NCBI RefSeq assembly: GCF_009827435.1
Contig: NZ_WTYM01000031.1
Coordinates: 41,454 to 105,453, forward strand
DNA: 64,000 bases
Direction of reading: 5' to 3'
DNA from: Croceibacterium salegens
GTDB lineage: Bacteria > Pseudomonadota > Alphaproteobacteria > Sphingomonadales > Sphingomonadaceae
This document shows positions 21,011-29,135 of this stretch, one piece after another. A program made the translations under genes and the position numbers. The notes under the pieces were generated by a model, which was given only the letters and a program-made list of their open reading frames with translations, ran no database searches and was not told the DNA's origin. Position 1 is the stretch's first letter. Each line of letters opens with the position of its first letter.

Positions 21011-21763
21011 TCAGGTTTCGTCGAGCAGGCTTGCGGTACGTGCCAGCATGTCCTGCACCCGCTCGCGCATGGCCGCATCGCAACGGACCTTGGGAATGGC
21101 GACCGAGAGCGAACCTGCGGGCTCGCCGGAAATCGTCACCATGCGGCCGATGCCGATGATCCCGAGACTGAATTCCTCGTCGGTGCTGGAAAAGCCGGTC
21201 TTGCGGATCTCTGCCAGCTCGCGGCGCAGGGCCTTCTCTTCGGTGATCGTCGACGAGGTGAACTTCTGGCGCTCGGTCTCGGCGAAATAGCGGTCGAGTT
21301 CGGCGTCGCTAAGCCCGGCGAGCAGCGCCTTGCCGCTGGCCAGCGCATGCATCGGCAGGCGATCACCGGTCGGTACGGCATAGCGCAACGCCTGGTGGCT
21401 CGATTCGGTCACCAGCGCCTCGACCTCCCAGCCATCGCGAACAAAGAAGCTGGAAGTCTCGTTCAATTGCTGGCGCAGCGTGCGGACCACAGGCGCGGCG
21501 CGGTCGGCGAGCGAGAAGCTCGTGCCGTGCAACTGCAGCTTCTCGAGCCCCTTGCCCGGCGAATAGCGCCGTCCCTCGCGCACGAGGTAGTCGCGCTCGA
21601 CCAGCGTCGCGAGCAGGTACGACAGGCTCGACACCGGAATGCCGAGCGCGGTGGCGATTTCCTGCGCCACCAGCGGGCGCGGGTGCGCGACCACGTACTC
21701 GATGATGTCGAGCGTGCGGGTAGCCGACTTGACCTGGCTGGCAGTGGGGGACGTCGTCGCCAT
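21011..21763 (-). CDS. IclR-family transcriptional regulator
   Basis: A 250-residue regulator with an N-terminal winged helix (residues about 12-72, VAQEIATALGIPVSSLSYLLATLVE as recognition region) and a C-terminal effector-binding GAF-like domain. The latter has MHALASGKALLAGLSDAELDRYF, FSSTDEEFSLGIIGIG and SLSVAIPKVRC. The family includes PobR, PcaR and PcaU, which control aromatic catabolism with ligands such as 4-hydroxybenzoate or protocatechuate. A palindromic 14-mer sits 80 bases upstream of its start. Near-copies lie at the metF/ligM divergent promoter and upstream of the tetR gene at 25831. It is a good candidate regulator of the C1/O-demethylation operons. Confidence 0.92.
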   Translation of the reverse strand: MATTSPTASQVKSATRTLDIIEYVVAHPRPLVAQEIATALGIPVSSLSYLLATLVERDYLVREGRRYSPGKGLEKLQLHGTSFSLADRAAPVVRTLRQQLNETSSFFVRDGWEVEALVTESSHQALRYAVPTGDRLPMHALASGKALLAGLSDAELDRYFAETERQKFTSSTITEEKALRRELAEIRKTGFSSTDEEFSLGIIGIGRMVTISGEPAGSLSVAIPKVRCDAAMRERVQDMLARTASLLDET

Positions 21764-21842
21764 CAGGCGCGCGCCCCGGATCGGCCGGATGCGATGGTGC
21801 TGATCACAATCAGACTATCCTCTCAAGAAGGTAGCCCGTTGT

Positions 21843-21856
21843 TTCATATATGCGAA
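21843..21856. promoter_or_regulatory. Candidate IclR operator upstream of iclR
   Basis: TTCATATATGCGAA is an imperfect palindrome (TTCAT-ATAT-GCGAA) in the iclR promoter. The identical 14-mer recurs at 26546-26559, and a better-symmetric variant is at 13104-13117. Confidence 0.5.
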
Positions 21857-21916
21857 ATTACCGCAAGAGCGAAAACATTGCACGTCCAAGGCGGTGAAGG
21901 AGATCTTACGCGCTTC

Positions 21917-22309
21917 TCAGACTAGGGCGCAACCCACGCTTTCTATCTTCCCGTACTTAAGGTGGTAGTGGATGTACTGCCGCATCTCCTGCACCTCGCC
22001 TTTGGCGATGGGGAAGAACTGCTGCATCCCGCGCGCGTCGAGGATTTCGCGGGTCAGGTCGGCGGTCGCCTCGATCCGCACGATCGCTTCGACCGCGGCC
22101 AGTTCCTCGCTCCCGGCGAAGCGCTCGATCTCGACGGTCTCTCGCACGTAGCTGTGCATGAAGCCGTAGAAATCCTTGAGCTGGTCGCGCGTGGTGATCT
22201 CGATCCCGAAGAACGCCATGCGCGGGTTTTCGGCGTAGAAGTCGAACACCGCGTCATAATCGCGCGCGTTGAAGGCGGCGGCGTAGCGCTCGTAGTCGTC
22301 GCGAGTCAT
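21917..22309 (-). CDS. NTF2-like (SnoaL-type) protein
   Basis: A 130-residue single-domain protein of the NTF2/SnoaL cone fold, which hosts isomerases, dehydratases, cyclases and lyases as well as binding proteins. The helix DDYERYAAAFNARDYDAVFDFYAENPRMAFFG and the central DQLKDFYGFMHSYV fit the fold, and the tail MQQFFPIAKGEV...YIHYHLKYGKIE completes it. The start chosen (ATG 22309) follows an AAGGAGAGGAA ribosome-binding site; an open reading extension upstream crosses the operator and is unlikely. It is divergent from the GMC oxidoreductase gene across a 77-base promoter holding a TAACG palindrome, which suggests shared control and a linked pathway. Confidence 0.82.
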   Translation of the reverse strand: MTRDDYERYAAAFNARDYDAVFDFYAENPRMAFFGIEITTRDQLKDFYGFMHSYVRETVEIERFAGSEELAAVEAIVRIEATADLTREILDARGMQQFFPIAKGEVQEMRQYIHYHLKYGKIESVGCALV

Positions 22310-22332
22310 CTTCCTCTCCTTGCGCGCAATAG

Positions 22333-22344
22333 TAACGAGCGTTA
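22333..22344. promoter_or_regulatory. TAACG-N2-CGTTA operator, site 1
   Basis: TAACGAGCGTTA is a perfect 5-bp inverted repeat centred between the NTF2 gene (start 22309) and the GMC oxidoreductase gene (start 22387). Related sites are at 32295, 37604 and 41969. Confidence 0.6.
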
Positions 22345-22386
22345 GCAAGGCTACAAGGTACCCCGCGAGGGCCACAGGAGAGGGCA

Positions 22387-24018
22387 TTGCCAGACAGTTT
22401 CGATTACATCGTCGTGGGCGCGGGCAGCTCGGGCTGCGTCGTCGCCGCGCGCCTGAGCGAGGATCCGGGCACGCAGGTGCTGTTGCTCGAAGCGGGCGGG
22501 CGCGACGACCATCCGTACATCCGCATGCCGCTGGGTTTCCTCAGGGCGATGACCAAGCCGCAGTTCAACTGGACCTACTGGACCGAGCCCGAGCCCAACC
22601 TCGGCGGCCGCAGGATGCCGTTGCCGCGCGGGCGGGTTATTGGCGGCTCCGGCTCGATCAACGGCATGTTCGCGATGCGCGGTCACCCCGGCGACTACGA
22701 CCAGTGGGCGCAGATGGGCGCGCGCGGCTGGTCCTACGCCGACGTGCTGCCCTACTTCCGGCGGCTCGAGGATTCCTGGCGCGGCGAGGGCACCTATCAC
22801 GGTGAGGGCGGGCCGGTGCGGATCAAGTCGATCGACCTGCCGGTGCTGCACCACGAACGGATGATGGAGACCGGGCGCAATCTCGGCTTCCCGCTCAGCG
22901 AGGACCTTGGCGGGGCCGATCCCGTCGGCTTCGCGCGCGGCGAGATGACCGCCGACAAGCGCGGCCGCCGGGTCAGCGCGGCGACCGCCTACATCCGCCC
23001 GGCGCTGGGCCGGCAGAACCTCGACGTGCGCTCGGGCGTGCTGGTCCGCCGCGTGGTGTTCGAGGGCAAGCGCGCGGTCGGCGTCGAGATCGAGGGGCCC
23101 GTCGGCCCTCAGGTCGTGAGAGCGCGGCGCGAAGTGATCCTCTCGGGCGGCACCTACAACTCGCCGCACCTGCTCATGCTATCGGGCATCGGCCCGGCAG
23201 CGCACCTGAAGGAGCACGGCATCGACGTGCTGCACGACAGCCCGGGCGTCGGGCGCAACCTGCAGGAGCATCCGACCGCGAGCCTCGAATGGCATGCGAC
23301 GCAGCCGGTCACTTTCCTGAGCGAGCTGCGCTGGGACAAGCTGGCGTTCAACACGCTGCGCTGGGCGGTCCTCGGCACCGGGACCAACACCTACCAGGTC
23401 AATTCGTGCAACGTCGTGATCAAGACGCGGCCCGAGCTCGACCGGCCCGACATGCAGATCATGGTCAACCCGATCCGCTTCGACGCGCAGACCTGGTTCC
23501 CCGGCCTGAAGAAGCGGCAGGACGACGTGTGGTGGGCCGGGGTGGTCCAGCTCCATCCCGAAAGCCGCGGCTGGGTCGAACTGAAAAGCGCCGACCCGCG
23601 TGAAGTCGCTGCGGTCACGCTCAACATCCTCGACACCGAGAACGACCGCCGGCAATTGCGCGATGCGATCCGGCTGACGCGCACAATCTACAACACCGAA
23701 CCGATGGCCGAACTGGTCGGCGAGGAGAAGACGCCGGGCATCAACGTCCAGTCCGACGACGAACTCGACGCCTACCTCACCGCCGCCTGCTACGTCGGCC
23801 AGCACCCGACCAGTTCCTGCTCGATGGGCATGGGCGACAAGTCGGTGGTCGACAGCGATTTGAAGGTCATCGGCGTCGAAGGCCTGCGCGTCGCGGACGC
23901 CTCGGTTATGCCGACGGTGCCGGGCGGCAACACGATGATCCCCTCGATCATGGTCGGCGAGAAGGCGGCCGACCTCATTCGCGGCCAGTCGCTGCCCGCC
24001 GCCGAGTTGCCCCAATGA
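22387..24018 (+). CDS. GMC-family FAD oxidoreductase
   Basis: A flavoprotein alcohol dehydrogenase/oxidase (glucose-methanol-choline family) of 543 residues. The FAD motif is [18 protein letters not shown] (9-26), and the GMC signatures are [15 protein letters not shown] and [18 protein letters not shown]. The C-terminal active-site region holds [14 protein letters not shown] and [21 protein letters not shown]. The start is TTG, set by an AGGAGAG ribosome-binding site 6-7 bases upstream. No signal peptide. In sphingomonads related enzymes (for example PhcC/PhcD of SYK-6) oxidise side-chain alcohols of lignin dimers, a plausible but unproven parallel. It overlaps the next NTF2-like gene by four bases. 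Confidence 0.93.
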   Translation: MPDSFDYIVVGAGSSGCVVAARLSEDPGTQVLLLEAGGRDDHPYIRMPLGFLRAMTKPQFNWTYWTEPEPNLGGRRMPLPRGRVIGGSGSINGMFAMRGHPGDYDQWAQMGARGWSYADVLPYFRRLEDSWRGEGTYHGEGGPVRIKSIDLPVLHHERMMETGRNLGFPLSEDLGGADPVGFARGEMTADKRGRRVSAATAYIRPALGRQNLDVRSGVLVRRVVFEGKRAVGVEIEGPVGPQVVRARREVILSGGTYNSPHLLMLSGIGPAAHLKEHGIDVLHDSPGVGRNLQEHPTASLEWHATQPVTFLSELRWDKLAFNTLRWAVLGTGTNTYQVNSCNVVIKTRPELDRPDMQIMVNPIRFDAQTWFPGLKKRQDDVWWAGVVQLHPESRGWVELKSADPREVAAVTLNILDTENDRRQLRDAIRLTRTIYNTEPMAELVGEEKTPGINVQSDDELDAYLTAACYVGQHPTSSCSMGMGDKSVVDSDLKVIGVEGLRVADASVMPTVPGGNTMIPSIMVGEKAADLIRGQSLPAAELPQ

Positions 24019-24404
24019 GCCGGACCGAGCAGGAGCAGGCGAACCTCGATTTCGTGCTGGCGATGTTCGAACAGGTGCTCAATCCGATGGATTCGAGCGC
24101 CGTCGAGCGCTTCATCGGCAAGGATTACATCCAGCACAACCAGATGGCCGAGCCGGGCCGCGAGGGGCTCAAGGCCTTCCTCGACATGATCAAGGCGCAG
24201 ACGCCCGAGGCGGTCCACGACGTCAGGCGCGCCTTCGTCGACGGCGACCACGTGACGGTGCATTACCACGTGCGCCGCTGGCCGGGCGACATGGGCTGGG
24301 CGGTGATGGATATCTTCCGGCTCGAAGATGGCATGATCGCCGAACATTGGGACGTGATGCAGGACGTTGTCGAAGGCGGTCCGAACCCGCTCGGGCCGTT
24401 CTGA
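24015..24404 (+). CDS. NTF2-like / SnoaL-type ester cyclase family protein
   Basis: A 129-residue protein of the SnoaL-like group, which includes polyketide cyclases and many uncharacterised enzymes. Diagnostic pieces are YIQHNQMAEPGREGLKAF, GDHVTVHYHVRR and a closing FRLEDGMIAEHWDVMQDV, a strong SnoaL hallmark with a conserved His-Trp. The ATG overlaps the GMC stop, so the two are co-translated. This argues that the product acts on, or removes, the GMC oxidation product. No signal peptide. The SnoaL protein at 51722 shares the same HWD ending. Confidence 0.88.
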   Translation: MSRTEQEQANLDFVLAMFEQVLNPMDSSAVERFIGKDYIQHNQMAEPGREGLKAFLDMIKAQTPEAVHDVRRAFVDGDHVTVHYHVRRWPGDMGWAVMDIFRLEDGMIAEHWDVMQDVVEGGPNPLGPF

Positions 24405-24414
24405 TGTTAGGAAT

Positions 24415-24505
24415 TTCGTCATTGCGAGGAGCCGAAGGCGACGCGGCAATCCAGAGCGTCGCGCGCAACCGCGCTGGATTGCTTCGCTCCGCTCGCAATG
24501 ACGAA
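24415..24505. repeat. Dispersed palindromic repeat, copy 1
   Basis: Two arms in inverted orientation: TTCGTCATTGCGAG (24415-24428) and CTCGCAATGACGAA (24492-24505), with inner GCAATCCAG and CTGGATTGC. It fills the gap between the NTF2 and SDR genes. Copies lie at 40966, 41351 and 62123. It belongs to the widespread repeat whose spurious translation reads RHCERSEAIQ. Confidence 0.9.
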
Positions 24506-24519
24506 CCGAGGGAAATGAA

Positions 24520-25269
24520 ATGAGATTCGAAGACAAGGTCGTTCTCGTCCTCGGCGGCAATTCGGGGATGGGACTTGCCGCCGTGCAGGCCTTCGCGGCC
24601 GAGGGAGCCAAGGTCCATTTCACCGGCCGCAACCCCGATACGATCGCCGAGGCCGAAGCTTCGATCCCCGGCGGGAAGGGCTACCAATCCGACATCGCCG
24701 ACATCACCGCCACAGAGGCGGTTGTGGCGCAGATCGAGGCATCCGACGGGCGGATCGACGTGCTCTACATCAATGCCGGCGTCGGCGGCTTCGCCCCGCT
24801 CGAAGGGATCACCGAGGCGGACTGGGATCACGTCCACTCGATCAATCTCAAGGGCTGCGTCTTCGCCTTGCAGAAGGCCGTGCGGATCATGGGCGAGGGC
24901 GGCTCCATCGTCGTCACCGGCTCGATCGGCGCGCACGGCCCACTCGAGGGCAACGGCACGTATGCCGCGGCCAAGGCGGGCCTCGCCATGGCGATGAAGG
25001 TCTTCGCCAAGGAGCTGTTGCCGAGGAAGATCCGCCTCAACATGGTCTCGCCCGGACCGATCGATACCCCGCTCCTGCACCGCAATCCGGGTATGGGGCC
25101 GGAGGACGTCGCGCGGCTCAAGGAGATGATGATCGCCAATATCCCGATGCACCGCATGGGCGAGAGCGACGAGGTCGCCAAGGCGGTCCTGTTCCTCGCC
25201 AGCGACGATGCAAGCTTCATTACCGGCGCCGACCTGCTGGTCGATGGCGGCCTTATCGAGTTGAGCTGA
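24520..25269 (+). CDS. Short-chain dehydrogenase/reductase
   Basis: A classical NAD(P)-dependent SDR of 249 residues. The cofactor motif is GGNSGMG (12-18), NAG lies at 85-87, the catalytic Ser135 is in GSIGAHG, and Tyr148 and Lys152 form YAAAK. The C-terminus has SPGPIDTP and FITGADLLVDGG. It follows a palindromic repeat after the GMC-NTF2 pair and precedes a DUF3237 gene by one base, so it is probably part of the same catabolic operon. It likely interconverts an alcohol and a ketone; substrate unknown. Confidence 0.93.
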   Translation: MRFEDKVVLVLGGNSGMGLAAVQAFAAEGAKVHFTGRNPDTIAEAEASIPGGKGYQSDIADITATEAVVAQIEASDGRIDVLYINAGVGGFAPLEGITEADWDHVHSINLKGCVFALQKAVRIMGEGGSIVVTGSIGAHGPLEGNGTYAAAKAGLAMAMKVFAKELLPRKIRLNMVSPGPIDTPLLHRNPGMGPEDVARLKEMMIANIPMHRMGESDEVAKAVLFLASDDASFITGADLLVDGGLIELS

Positions 25270-25270
25270 C

Positions 25271-25801
25271 ATGCCCGAATTCAACGACACGACCCCGTTC
25301 CAGCCGCCATTTTCGGACATCGATAACCCGCGGCTCGAATTCGTCATGGAAGTGCGCCTCACCTTCCCTGAGGTCTACACCATGGCGCCGCACCCGTTCG
25401 GCGGGATGCGCAGTGCGGTATTGGTACAAGGCGGCACGTTCGAAGGTCCGCAACTCAAGGGAAGGGCGGTGCCCGGATCGGGCGGCGACTACGCTTATTT
25501 CCGGCCCGACGACGTGGCGGTGTTCGACGCCCGGTACCTGCTGCAGGAAGACGACGGAACGATCATCCTGCTGCACAACAAGGGCTACCTCTGGGGCCGC
25601 AAGCCTGACACCATGGCGCGCCTGCGCGACTGGGCCTTCAACAACGGTACGCCGGTACCGCACGACGAATATTACCTTCGCGGCAACCCGACGTTCGAAT
25701 GCCCCGTCGGCAAGCACGATTGGCTGACCAAGCACGTGTTCATCGGCGTCGGCGAGCGCAAGGCGGACGGCAACCTGCTGCGGTACTACGCGCTGGTTTG
25801 A
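25271..25801 (+). CDS. DUF3237 (UPF0311) family protein
   Basis: A 176-residue protein of the DUF3237 family, whose members form small beta-barrels and have no agreed function. Family features include the early EVRLTFPEVY, the Gly-rich GGTFEGPQLKGRAVPGSGGDY, ARYLLQEDDGTIILLHNKGYLWG and FIGVGERKADG near the end. It lies one base after the SDR stop and ends the GMC operon. Members are often found with aromatic or polyketide catabolic genes. A binding or isomerase role is only a guess. Confidence 0.85.
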   Translation: MPEFNDTTPFQPPFSDIDNPRLEFVMEVRLTFPEVYTMAPHPFGGMRSAVLVQGGTFEGPQLKGRAVPGSGGDYAYFRPDDVAVFDARYLLQEDDGTIILLHNKGYLWGRKPDTMARLRDWAFNNGTPVPHDEYYLRGNPTFECPVGKHDWLTKHVFIGVGERKADGNLLRYYALV

Positions 25802-25830
25802 CAGGCGGGGCGGAGCAAGCGCTCCAGGCC

Positions 25831-26499
25831 TTAGGACCGAGGTAGTTCCGCCAGTTCCGGCAGGGGCAGGTTCGCCAGTTCCCTCGCCTTGTCGAATGGC
25901 AAGCCCAGCGCAGACAGCACATGTCCTGAAATCAGTTCCGGATAGTCTTCGGGAGTCTTCTCGTGGAGCATGTTCGACATCGCTGCCAGGCAGGTTCCAA
26001 GAACGAGGTCCCGGCCCAGCGCGCTGTTCCTGAGCTTGAACTGTCCGGCTTCCATGCCCTCCATGATCGTCACTTCGGCCTGACGATAGGTCTCGGCGCC
26101 AAAGATGATTCCGTTGGCACTGATGTTGATCAGGGACTTGGCCCAGGAGGGATTGCTCCTGGCCCGGCGCAAGTAGAAACGGATCGCGCAGCTTGCCCGC
26201 TCGGCCGGATTCTCGAGCTTGCTGATCGTGAGAATGGTTCGGTTGAGGAAATCGTGCGTCAACTCATAGGAGATGGCTTCGCGCAGTTCGGCTGTGCCAC
26301 CGAAGTGATTGTAGAACGTCGCCCGCGTTACCTTGGCCGCGCGCGCAATGTCTTCGACCCGCAGTTGCGTGCCGGGCTCTTTCCCGAGCAGATCGAATCC
26401 CGCGGCGAGGATCGCCGACCGGGTCCTGGCGCGACGTTCTTCGCCTGCCTGTGCCCGGCGTCCATTATTGGACACGTTGTCAATTTTCGTGCGACCCAT
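25831..26499 (-). CDS. TetR-family transcriptional regulator
   Basis: A 222-residue repressor-type regulator. The N-terminal HTH (about residues 23-70) reads RTRSAILAAGFDLLG then VEDIARAAKVTRATFYNHFG, the standard TetR recognition segment. The rest is an all-helical ligand and dimer domain. It lies convergent to the GMC operon, and its promoter faces a gene-free, AT-richer gap of about 345 bases. A 14-mer identical to the one upstream of iclR lies 47 bases before its start, so it may be controlled by the IclR regulator. Its own targets and ligand are unknown. Confidence 0.9.
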   Translation of the reverse strand: MGRTKIDNVSNNGRRAQAGEERRARTRSAILAAGFDLLGKEPGTQLRVEDIARAAKVTRATFYNHFGGTAELREAISYELTHDFLNRTILTISKLENPAERASCAIRFYLRRARSNPSWAKSLINISANGIIFGAETYRQAEVTIMEGMEAGQFKLRNSALGRDLVLGTCLAAMSNMLHEKTPEDYPELISGHVLSALGLPFDKARELANLPLPELAELPRS

Positions 26500-26545
26500 G
26501 GATGAGACTTTATCACTCCGGAGCGGACATCACAAATCAAAATCG

Positions 26546-26559
26546 TTCATATATGCGAA
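26546..26559. promoter_or_regulatory. Candidate IclR operator upstream of tetR
   Basis: TTCATATATGCGAA is identical over 14 bases to the site at 21843-21856 and lies 47 bases upstream of the tetR start. It could control tetR leftwards and a possible plus-strand transcript. Confidence 0.5.
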
Positions 26560-26789
26560 CTTTCATTGTTGCGGATTGATGTCAAATTTTACAGTTTTGT
26601 TGCGAATTACAGTTCCATAGAACGAATCGCCTTGCCTGGACTTTGTTCACAGTCCTGAATTTCGATACTGAAAACTGCATGGAGCGTTGAGAACGTTCGG
26701 GTTTTACATCTTGTAAAAATGCCTGCGGTTGTCTAGTTCTTTCCATGCGACCCGAAGGGCGGCCCGGCAATTGCCTTCCGCTCTGACTT

Positions 26790-26822
26790 AGGGGCCCCCG
26801 ACTTGGGCGGGGGCCCTTTTTC
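26790..26822 (+). terminator. Orphan intrinsic terminator
   Basis: A GC stem (AGGGGCCCCC side pairing with GGGGGCCCTT) and a 9-base loop are followed by TTTTTCTTGT on the plus strand. The nearest plus-strand gene upstream is more than 900 bases away and a minus-strand gene lies between, so the transcript it ends is not explained. Confidence 0.75.
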
Positions 26823-26845
26823 TTGTCTTGCCCGATGACAGCCGG

Positions 26846-27406
26846 TCACTTCGCGTCGAAGCTGAAGTCCTTCCGCGGCGTGTAAGTGGCATTCATGCTC
26901 GGCGGCAGGCCGCTGTCCGCGACGACGACGCGGTGCTTGATTAGCCACTTGCCATCGACCTTGACGAGCTTGTCGTATTCGCGGCCCTGTTCGACGAAGG
27001 TCGGCGGGGCGGATATGTCCTTGTTCTGGATTCCCGTCCACAGGACCTTGGCGGTTGCCGTGTCCCCGTCGACGTCGATCACCGGGTTGGAAATGACCAT
27101 GTGAAAGGTGCCGACGTTGGTCGGCGCTTCGCCATCCTCGTCCAGACCGGCGTAGATCGCCTCGATCTCCTTCTTCCCGTTGGCGACGATGCCGTTGACG
27201 TCGAACACTGCATCGTCGGTGTAGAAGTCGTTGAACGCGGCCGCGTTGTCGGTGCCGAAGCCTTCGTAATAGCGGTTGAGCAGGTCGGCGATCGCCATCT
27301 TGTCGAGCAGCACCTGCTCGGCGGCATCCTCCGCTGTTTCTCCCGTGCCTTCGCTGCATCCCGCCAGCAGCAGGGCTGCGGTGGCGATTACAAATCCTGC
27401 TTTCAT
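26846..27406 (-). CDS. NTF2-like lipoprotein
   Basis: A 186-residue exported SnoaL/NTF2-fold protein. The N-terminus MKAGFVIATAALLLAGC carries a lipobox (LAGC), so it should be lipid-anchored on the periplasmic side. The domain contains DLLNRYYEGFGTDNAAAFNDFYTDDAVFD, the fold's first helices, and ends with WLIKHRVVVADSGLPP. The start has a good GGGAGAGAG ribosome-binding site. It is a single gene, divergent from the DUF1097 gene. It is one of seven NTF2-like proteins here, and the only one with a lipobox. Confidence 0.85.
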   Translation of the reverse strand: MKAGFVIATAALLLAGCSEGTGETAEDAAEQVLLDKMAIADLLNRYYEGFGTDNAAAFNDFYTDDAVFDVNGIVANGKKEIEAIYAGLDEDGEAPTNVGTFHMVISNPVIDVDGDTATAKVLWTGIQNKDISAPPTFVEQGREYDKLVKVDGKWLIKHRVVVADSGLPPSMNATYTPRKDFSFDAK

Positions 27407-27566
27407 GTCTCTCTCCCTTCACGGCGATCATTGCAGGATGGTGGGTAAACACAAGCAGGGCAGTGGACCTTCGCGCGTCCCCGGATTAGCCTGCCAAGTT
27501 CCGAGGGAAGGAGAGCCCTCGTTAAAAGAAAGAAGCGACTGCGGTCGTTCTGGGGGAGAGAAACTG

Positions 27567-28091
27567 ATGCCTGCATTGATTGCACTTGCCGTTTCCGTCG
27601 GCCTTCTTGCCGTTGTCGATACCTGGTTGTTCGTCGGACCGCTCGCCAGCTTCCTGCCGGGGCTGGTGTGGATTTCGTTCATCGCCTGGGGCTGCCATTT
27701 CCACTCCGGCGGCGGGGTCAAGGGCAGCACGACGGCGATCGTCGGCATGAGCTTCGGCGCCCTCGTCGGCATGGTCGCGGTGATCCTCGCCGGCGGAGCG
27801 CTGGCCGGACTCGGTGACCTTGCCGCGCCGGTCGCGGTCGGCCTTGGCGCCGCGGTAATCTGCCTCGCCAGCGCCATTCCGCTGCTGGCGACCATCCCGG
27901 CGAGCGTCTACGGCTTTGCCTCCGTCGCCGGCCCGATCCTGCTCGCCAACATGTCCGCGACAGACGCCATCGTGCCGACGATCGTGTCGGTGATCATCGG
28001 CACGGCCTTCGGCTACGTGTCGGAAATGCTCGCCAACGCCCTGACAAAAAAGGAAGGCGCTTCTGCTGAAGCGACCGCCGACCCGGCCTGA
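27567..28091 (+). CDS. DUF1097 family inner-membrane protein
   Basis: A 174-residue integral membrane protein with four or five hydrophobic segments. The opening MPALIALAVSVGLLAVVDTW, then PGLVWISFIAWGCHFHSGGGVKG and FGALVGMVAV, match DUF1097 members (the group that includes E. coli YcdZ), for which no function is established. The ATG at 27567 follows a GGGGGAGAG ribosome-binding site; a longer frame upstream lacks similarity. A strong terminator follows. Confidence 0.85.
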   Translation: MPALIALAVSVGLLAVVDTWLFVGPLASFLPGLVWISFIAWGCHFHSGGGVKGSTTAIVGMSFGALVGMVAVILAGGALAGLGDLAAPVAVGLGAAVICLASAIPLLATIPASVYGFASVAGPILLANMSATDAIVPTIVSVIIGTAFGYVSEMLANALTKKEGASAEATADPA

Positions 28092-28114
28092 TCCGGTAAT
28101 CAGGCCAGGGACTG

Positions 28115-28146
28115 GCCCCGCCGGACACGATCCGGCGGGGCTTTTT
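28115..28146 (+). terminator. Intrinsic terminator after the DUF1097 gene
   Basis: An 11-bp stem (GCCCCGCCGGA with TCCGGCGGGGC), a 5-base loop and TTTTT. It also lies at the end of the convergent DUF8021 gene. Confidence 0.92.
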
Positions 28147-28151
28147 CATGC

Positions 28152-29135
28152 CTATTCCTGCCCGGTCAGGTCGGTCCAGTTGGGCGACTTGTAGGGCGCG
28201 GTCCAGCCGACCGCCTCGATCTCGTGGATCTGTCCGCCCCAGACCTTGTAGATGTGCACCGCGGGCATATCGAACGGGTTGAACTCCATGTGCCGCACCG
28301 GCGTGCCGGGGACGCCGATCAGTTCGAAGTCCTTCTTGGTGAAGTCGTGCTGGAAGTGGCTCTGGCCCCAGACCAGCCCGGTCACCGGATCGGCGATCTC
28401 CACCCTGCGATGATGTATCGCGGAGATGTATTCCCACATGTTGGTGTCCATCTGCGCCGCGCAGCCGAGCCCGCCGAGGTAGGCGAAGGCCGGGTCGGCC
28501 TGGCCGTTTCCGGTCACCAGCGGGCGGCTCATCGGGTTGCGCGCGGTCTGGAAGCCGTTCTCGCGCCGCTCGCAATCGTCGGCCATCGCCGAATGCTTCG
28601 AGTTGTTGTTGTCGAGCGCGTTGTAATAGCTCTTGCCGAGCCAGATCATCCGCCCGCGCGAATCCGCGTATTCGTAGGGCACCGGGCGCAGCAGGGCCGG
28701 GCGCGGGGCTTGCAGGTTGGCGAGTTGGCCAGGGGAGAGCGCGTTGCCGATGATGTGCTCGGCTTCGACGATCCTGCCGCCGTCGCGCTTGAGCCTGACG
28801 GAAAACATGACCGGCTTGCCGTCTGCTCCGGGTGCGACGGTCATGACGCCGACTTCCTGGCTGATCGGGTCGGCGACGGGGATCTTGTAGTCGCCCGGCG
28901 CGCCGGTCAGGCTGGCCCACAGCCCTTCGCCGGGTGCGATCCGCTTGAGGTTCTCTACCATGACCACGTCGCTGGCGAGCGGCGCCTTCGAGGGATCGTG
29001 CGCGACCATCGCCGAAAGGTAGGTGTCGGCCATGTCGAGCAGGCACTGCCGGTCGCAGTTGCCGTCGTCCTGCGCGGCGGAGGGGGCGGCGAACAGCGCG
29101 GCAGTAGCGGCAAGCAGCCAGGTCTTGGACTTCAT
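28152..29135 (-). CDS. Exported DUF8021-type protein
   Basis: A 327-residue paralogue of the proteins at 8022, 36676 and 59468, here with a signal peptide (MKSKTWLLAATAALFAAPSAAQ). The mature part begins with CDRQCLLDMADTYLSAMVAHDP, a helix with paired Cys shared with the 59468 protein. The lobe VMVENLKRIAPGEGLWASLTG follows, then DDCERRENGFQT and VHIYKVWGGQIHEIEAVG. Function unknown. The chosen ATG overlaps the DoxX-like stop (ATGA), placing it last in the operon headed by the carotenoid-oxygenase gene. It probably works in the periplasm on a substrate or product of that pathway, which is inference. Confidence 0.75.
   Translation of the reverse strand: MKSKTWLLAATAALFAAPSAAQDDGNCDRQCLLDMADTYLSAMVAHDPSKAPLASDVVMVENLKRIAPGEGLWASLTGAPGDYKIPVADPISQEVGVMTVAPGADGKPVMFSVRLKRDGGRIVEAEHIIGNALSPGQLANLQAPRPALLRPVPYEYADSRGRMIWLGKSYYNALDNNNSKHSAMADDCERRENGFQTARNPMSRPLVTGNGQADPAFAYLGGLGCAAQMDTNMWEYISAIHHRRVEIADPVTGLVWGQSHFQHDFTKKDFELIGVPGTPVRHMEFNPFDMPAVHIYKVWGGQIHEIEAVGWTAPYKSPNWTDLTGQE

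Larger units (their letters stand above)
26500..26845. other. Gene-free gap with possible small RNA
   Basis: These 346 bases are noticeably richer in A and T than the surroundings and hold no convincing reading frame on either strand. They contain the IclR-like 14-mer (26546-26559), two weaker look-alikes (26562-26575 and 26613-26626), and a strong plus-strand terminator (26790-26822). No plus-strand gene exists for that terminator to serve. A plus-strand non-coding transcript starting within 26560-26720 is possible, but I see no confident promoter. Confidence 0.4.

Noticed and set aside
23790..24632. Minus-strand reading frame containing the peptide RHCERSEAIQ
   Set aside because: This peptide is the well-known spurious translation of the palindromic repeat, not a protein.
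26582..26770. Minus-strand open frame of 62 codons in the AT-rich gap
   Set aside because: No ribosome-binding site, no similarity and an odd composition; the gap is better described as non-coding.
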